DNA of 33,971 bases from Candidatus Bathyarchaeota archaeon. Its GTDB lineage: Archaea > Thermoproteota > Bathyarchaeia > Bathyarchaeales > Bathycorpusculaceae. The notes under the pieces are model-generated. The model had not been told where the DNA came from and ran no database searches. It was given only the letters and a program-made list of their open reading frames with translations. Of the stretch, positions 32,006-33,971 are shown in pieces (the first letter of the stretch is position 1; each line of letters opens with the position of its first letter). The stretch spans positions 1 through 33,971 of the forward strand of contig JAAYYI010000073.1 of the NCBI GenBank assembly GCA_012515445.1. The letters are read 5' to 3'. The position numbers were made by a program, and so were the translations under genes.

Positions 32006-33592
32006 TCAACTGGATTTTTTAGGCATTACTTTCTCAACTAGCGTCAGGATTTTATCGACTAATCGACCCAAGAGACCTAATCCACCAACTACCGTCCTCA
32101 GATTACTGATGTCAGTTGATGTAATTACTCGAGTCAGCAACAAACCTAAGACAACGGTGGGCAAGAAAACAACTGCACCCAGTAGGAGCTCCAGCCAGTT
32201 GTTAAACGAAACAGCAGAAATAGCCCCGTAGGTTACGAGAGCGGCGACGGCTGAGGACAACACGATCTTCGCAGATGAGCCCCAGTCGACGGTTACGCCA
32301 TACTTCTTTCGTATCCAGTATAGTGAAATCGCGTGGCTTGGGAGCGCCTCGACTAGCGAGGTTACTATTAAGCCTATGACGCCGAAGTTGAGTACAAGCA
32401 CCGTGCCCAATGGGATTCCTATACATGCGGTTAATATCGTTATTTTTAGGATGAATTTTGTATGGCCTTGGCTATTTATGAGGTTACTTGTGCTCAAGTT
32501 TCCCAACGCCGCATATGAGTAGCCAATCGCGAGCATTGCCAGGAACAGCGGAGCTGCGGTGTAACTGCTGCCGAAAAGTGCACTTACACCCGGCTCAGAC
32601 AGCGCCATAACGATGGCCACAACAGGCACCACAAGCATCGATGCGTATTTTACGGAGAACTGGTAAACCCGTTTCAGCGTCTCTCTATCCTTATTGTGGT
32701 CAAGTTTTGAGAAGGCGGGAAACATCATGGTTGTTATGGGTGTTGAGAAGAACCCGATTATTATGATGAAGCTCTGTGCAATGCCATAGTTGCCGATCAG
32801 CGTGTTGTCTGAAGAGTAGAATACTGGTAGCAGGAACATGTAGTACTGGGCCATGAAGCTGGCAATAATTACCGCTAAGGAAAGGGGGATGCCATAGCGC
32901 AGCATCTCTTTTAGGTACTCTTTGATCTCCATTGAGAGGCTAACGGGTTTAGGCAGTGACCTATAGATTCCAAAGAGCAGCACCAAACCGATTAGTCCAG
33001 CGATGGTTGTTGAAGCAACTAAGCCTATGACTGCGCCTTGGGTGCCTAATCCGATGATGACAAGTGAGATTATGAGGACTGTTTTGATGATTGATTGGCA
33101 GATGTTCATTATGCTGTTTAATGCCATGCGCTCGAGGCCCGTGAAGGCGGCTGAGGCTGCGCTGATCATGGCGCTTGCAAGAATGTAGAAGGAGGCAAGC
33201 TGCATAATGGGAGCTAGAGCTGGGCGATTGAAGATGTTGGTGGCGATGAAATCTGACAGCGCTAAGGATAATATGCAGAGCACTAAGCCGGAGGCGAACT
33301 CGAACACTAAGCCCGCGAACAGGACACTTCTAACCTCTTCCATTCGTCCCTCTGCACGGTACTTCGCGGTGAAGCGGATCATCGCGTAAGTGATACCCCA
33401 GTCACGAAATATCAGAATCAAATTAGGCGCTGTTATCGCGATGGTGTAGAGGCCGTATGCGTCTGAGCCGAGCAGGCGTGCGATGAAGATTACGCCGACG
33501 GCGGATATAATGGATGAAACGATGAGGCCCCAAAGAACGTTAAATCCGCCTTTAGCTGAAACTTTAGCGATGTCCGCGGCGTTACTACTCAA
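32006..33592 (-). CDS. polysaccharide flippase-like membrane protein (Wzx/MATE type)
   Basis: A 528-residue protein with about 14 helices, starting GGFNVLWGLIVSSIISAVGV and RLLGSDAYGLYTIAITAPN, the N-terminal signature of the polysaccharide-export/Wzx family. These proteins move lipid-linked sugars across the membrane for cell-surface or S-layer glycan synthesis. Conserved spots include GIPLSLAVIIASF and MMFPAFSKL near the middle. No glycosyltransferase genes are next to it within the window, so its pathway is unknown. The start is TTG, the only option before the first helix. AGGG precedes it at a suitable distance. Element B and its TATA box lie about 210-265 bases upstream on the same strand. 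Confidence 0.9.
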   Translation of the reverse strand: MSSNAADIAKVSAKGGFNVLWGLIVSSIISAVGVIFIARLLGSDAYGLYTIAITAPNLILIFRDWGITYAMIRFTAKYRAEGRMEEVRSVLFAGLVFEFASGLVLCILSLALSDFIATNIFNRPALAPIMQLASFYILASAMISAASAAFTGLERMALNSIMNICQSIIKTVLIISLVIIGLGTQGAVIGLVASTTIAGLIGLVLLFGIYRSLPKPVSLSMEIKEYLKEMLRYGIPLSLAVIIASFMAQYYMFLLPVFYSSDNTLIGNYGIAQSFIIIIGFFSTPITTMMFPAFSKLDHNKDRETLKRVYQFSVKYASMLVVPVVAIVMALSEPGVSALFGSSYTAAPLFLAMLAIGYSYAALGNLSTSNLINSQGHTKFILKITILTACIGIPLGTVLVLNFGVIGLIVTSLVEALPSHAISLYWIRKKYGVTVDWGSSAKIVLSSAVAALVTYGAISAVSFNNWLELLLGAVVFLPTVVLGLLLTRVITSTDISNLRTVVGGLGLLGRLVDKILTLVEKVMPKKSS

Positions 33593-33768
33593 CCCTACAG
33601 TTCCCTCTCTTAGCCAGATTTGCTGTAAGCCGACTGTTTATTGTTTACGGTAAAAAGGAAGATAATAAACAAAGAATTAATGGATGAACTCGGCGGCTTA
33701 TTGGTCTAAGAATAGATGATTCAGCGATCCATGGCTTCTATAGGTAGTTGGCTATTTGCTCATAGTGC

Positions 33769-33836
33769 CTATGCAAAAGGGGGGTCTCTGAACCCTTTGA
33801 TAGGGAGGAGGACCTCACCCTGGGCAGAGTAGGTAC
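33769..33836 (-). ncRNA. C/U-rich conserved element, copy B, with downstream hairpin
   Basis: The core at 33836-33802 (beginning GTACCTACTCTGCCCAGGGT on the minus strand) matches copy A at about 26 of 35 positions without gaps. Its TATA box sits at exactly the same distance upstream (19 bases from TATA to the A of the core edge in both). GAGUACCUACUC at its start can form a small hairpin. A longer stem follows: CCCUAUCAAAGGG against CCCUUUUGCAUAGG around the loop UUCAGAGACC. It is either an independent small RNA or the leader of the flippase mRNA. Confidence 0.5.
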
Positions 33837-33846
33837 TCGCATAAGT

Positions 33847-33858
33847 GCTTTATATACC
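33847..33858 (-). promoter_or_regulatory. TATA box of element B
   Basis: GGTATATAAAGC on the minus strand is a strong archaeal TATA match; initiation is expected near 33826, at the element core. It starts only a few bases after the stop of the upstream partial gene. Confidence 0.65.
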
Positions 33859-33865
33859 TGAATTT

Positions 33866-33971
33866 TTACCCGTTTTTATACACTATGTGCCTTATTTTTT
33901 CCTGGTCGCTCTTTAACTCTACAAGAATTGACCATTCAAAACCGCTTATCTGATCTTTGAGCTCAACTCTA
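33866..33971 (-). CDS. 3' end of a gene cut by the window edge
   Basis: Reading the minus strand from the window end gives an open frame ending at TAA 33868-33866. The last residues include ELKDQISGFEWSILVELKSD and then QEKIRHIVYKNG. Charge pattern and lack of stops suggest a real C-terminus of a soluble protein. Too little is present to name it. Confidence 0.5.
   Translation of the reverse strand, partial: RVELKDQISGFEWSILVELKSDQEKIRHIVYKNG

Noticed and set aside
1-33971. tRNA genes, CRISPR arrays, complete insertion sequences
   Set aside because: I looked for tRNA T-loop patterns, regularly spaced repeats and transposase motifs with terminal inverted repeats and found none I could support.

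Overview
The window looks like a chromosomal segment from an anaerobic archaeon. Supporting genes are a two-repeat TATA-binding protein, pelota, a Fap7/AK6-type kinase, a CTU1/TtuA-type tRNA thiolase, an archaeal-type RNase P RNA, TATA-box promoters, T-run terminators and at least one apparently leaderless gene. A Bathyarchaeia-like lineage would fit, but that placement is inference from gene content, not something the sequence proves.

Layout. 1-2640: a decayed tyrosine-recombinase gene converges on an RNase P RNA gene (minus strand, not protein coding). A secreted membrane-anchored protein gene follows, flanked by a 26-nt near-identical repeat and a remnant of a PhzF C-terminus. 2644-12480: housekeeping and hypothetical genes (unknown 363-aa protein, PhzF, Fap7-like kinase, nuclease-like protein, methyltransferase, zinc ribbon, tRNA thiolase, nucleotidyltransferase, TBP, three small unknowns, pelota, winged-helix-like protein). 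12533-17210: a K+-independent-type membrane pyrophosphatase, then divergent proB-proA. 17219-18076: a membrane-linked winged-helix regulator.

18307-31237 is one long minus-strand block: fused ABC permease, ABC ATPase, a small unknown ORF, then eleven NuoA,B,CD,H,I,J,K,L,M,N-like genes counted as ten ORFs because C and D are fused. The gene set resembles complex I, but the catalytic subunits carry hydrogenase residues: C-x2-C-x3-H and a terminal DPCxxC in the CD protein, and C-x2-C in the B protein. The best reading is a group 4 energy-converting [NiFe] hydrogenase with an almost complete complex-I membrane arm (A,H,J,K,L,M,N) and no NADH module. Ferredoxin oxidation with H2 release coupled to ion pumping is the likely reaction; the membrane pyrophosphatase would be a second pump.

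31564-33971: a glycine-rich membrane protein, a Wzx/MATE-type flippase and the 3' end of a further gene at the window edge.

Beyond genes, three intergenic places (4696-4730 minus, 9725-9759 plus, 33802-33836 minus) share a gap-free 35-nt C/U-rich core behind a TATA box. This may be an undescribed small-RNA or leader-RNA family.
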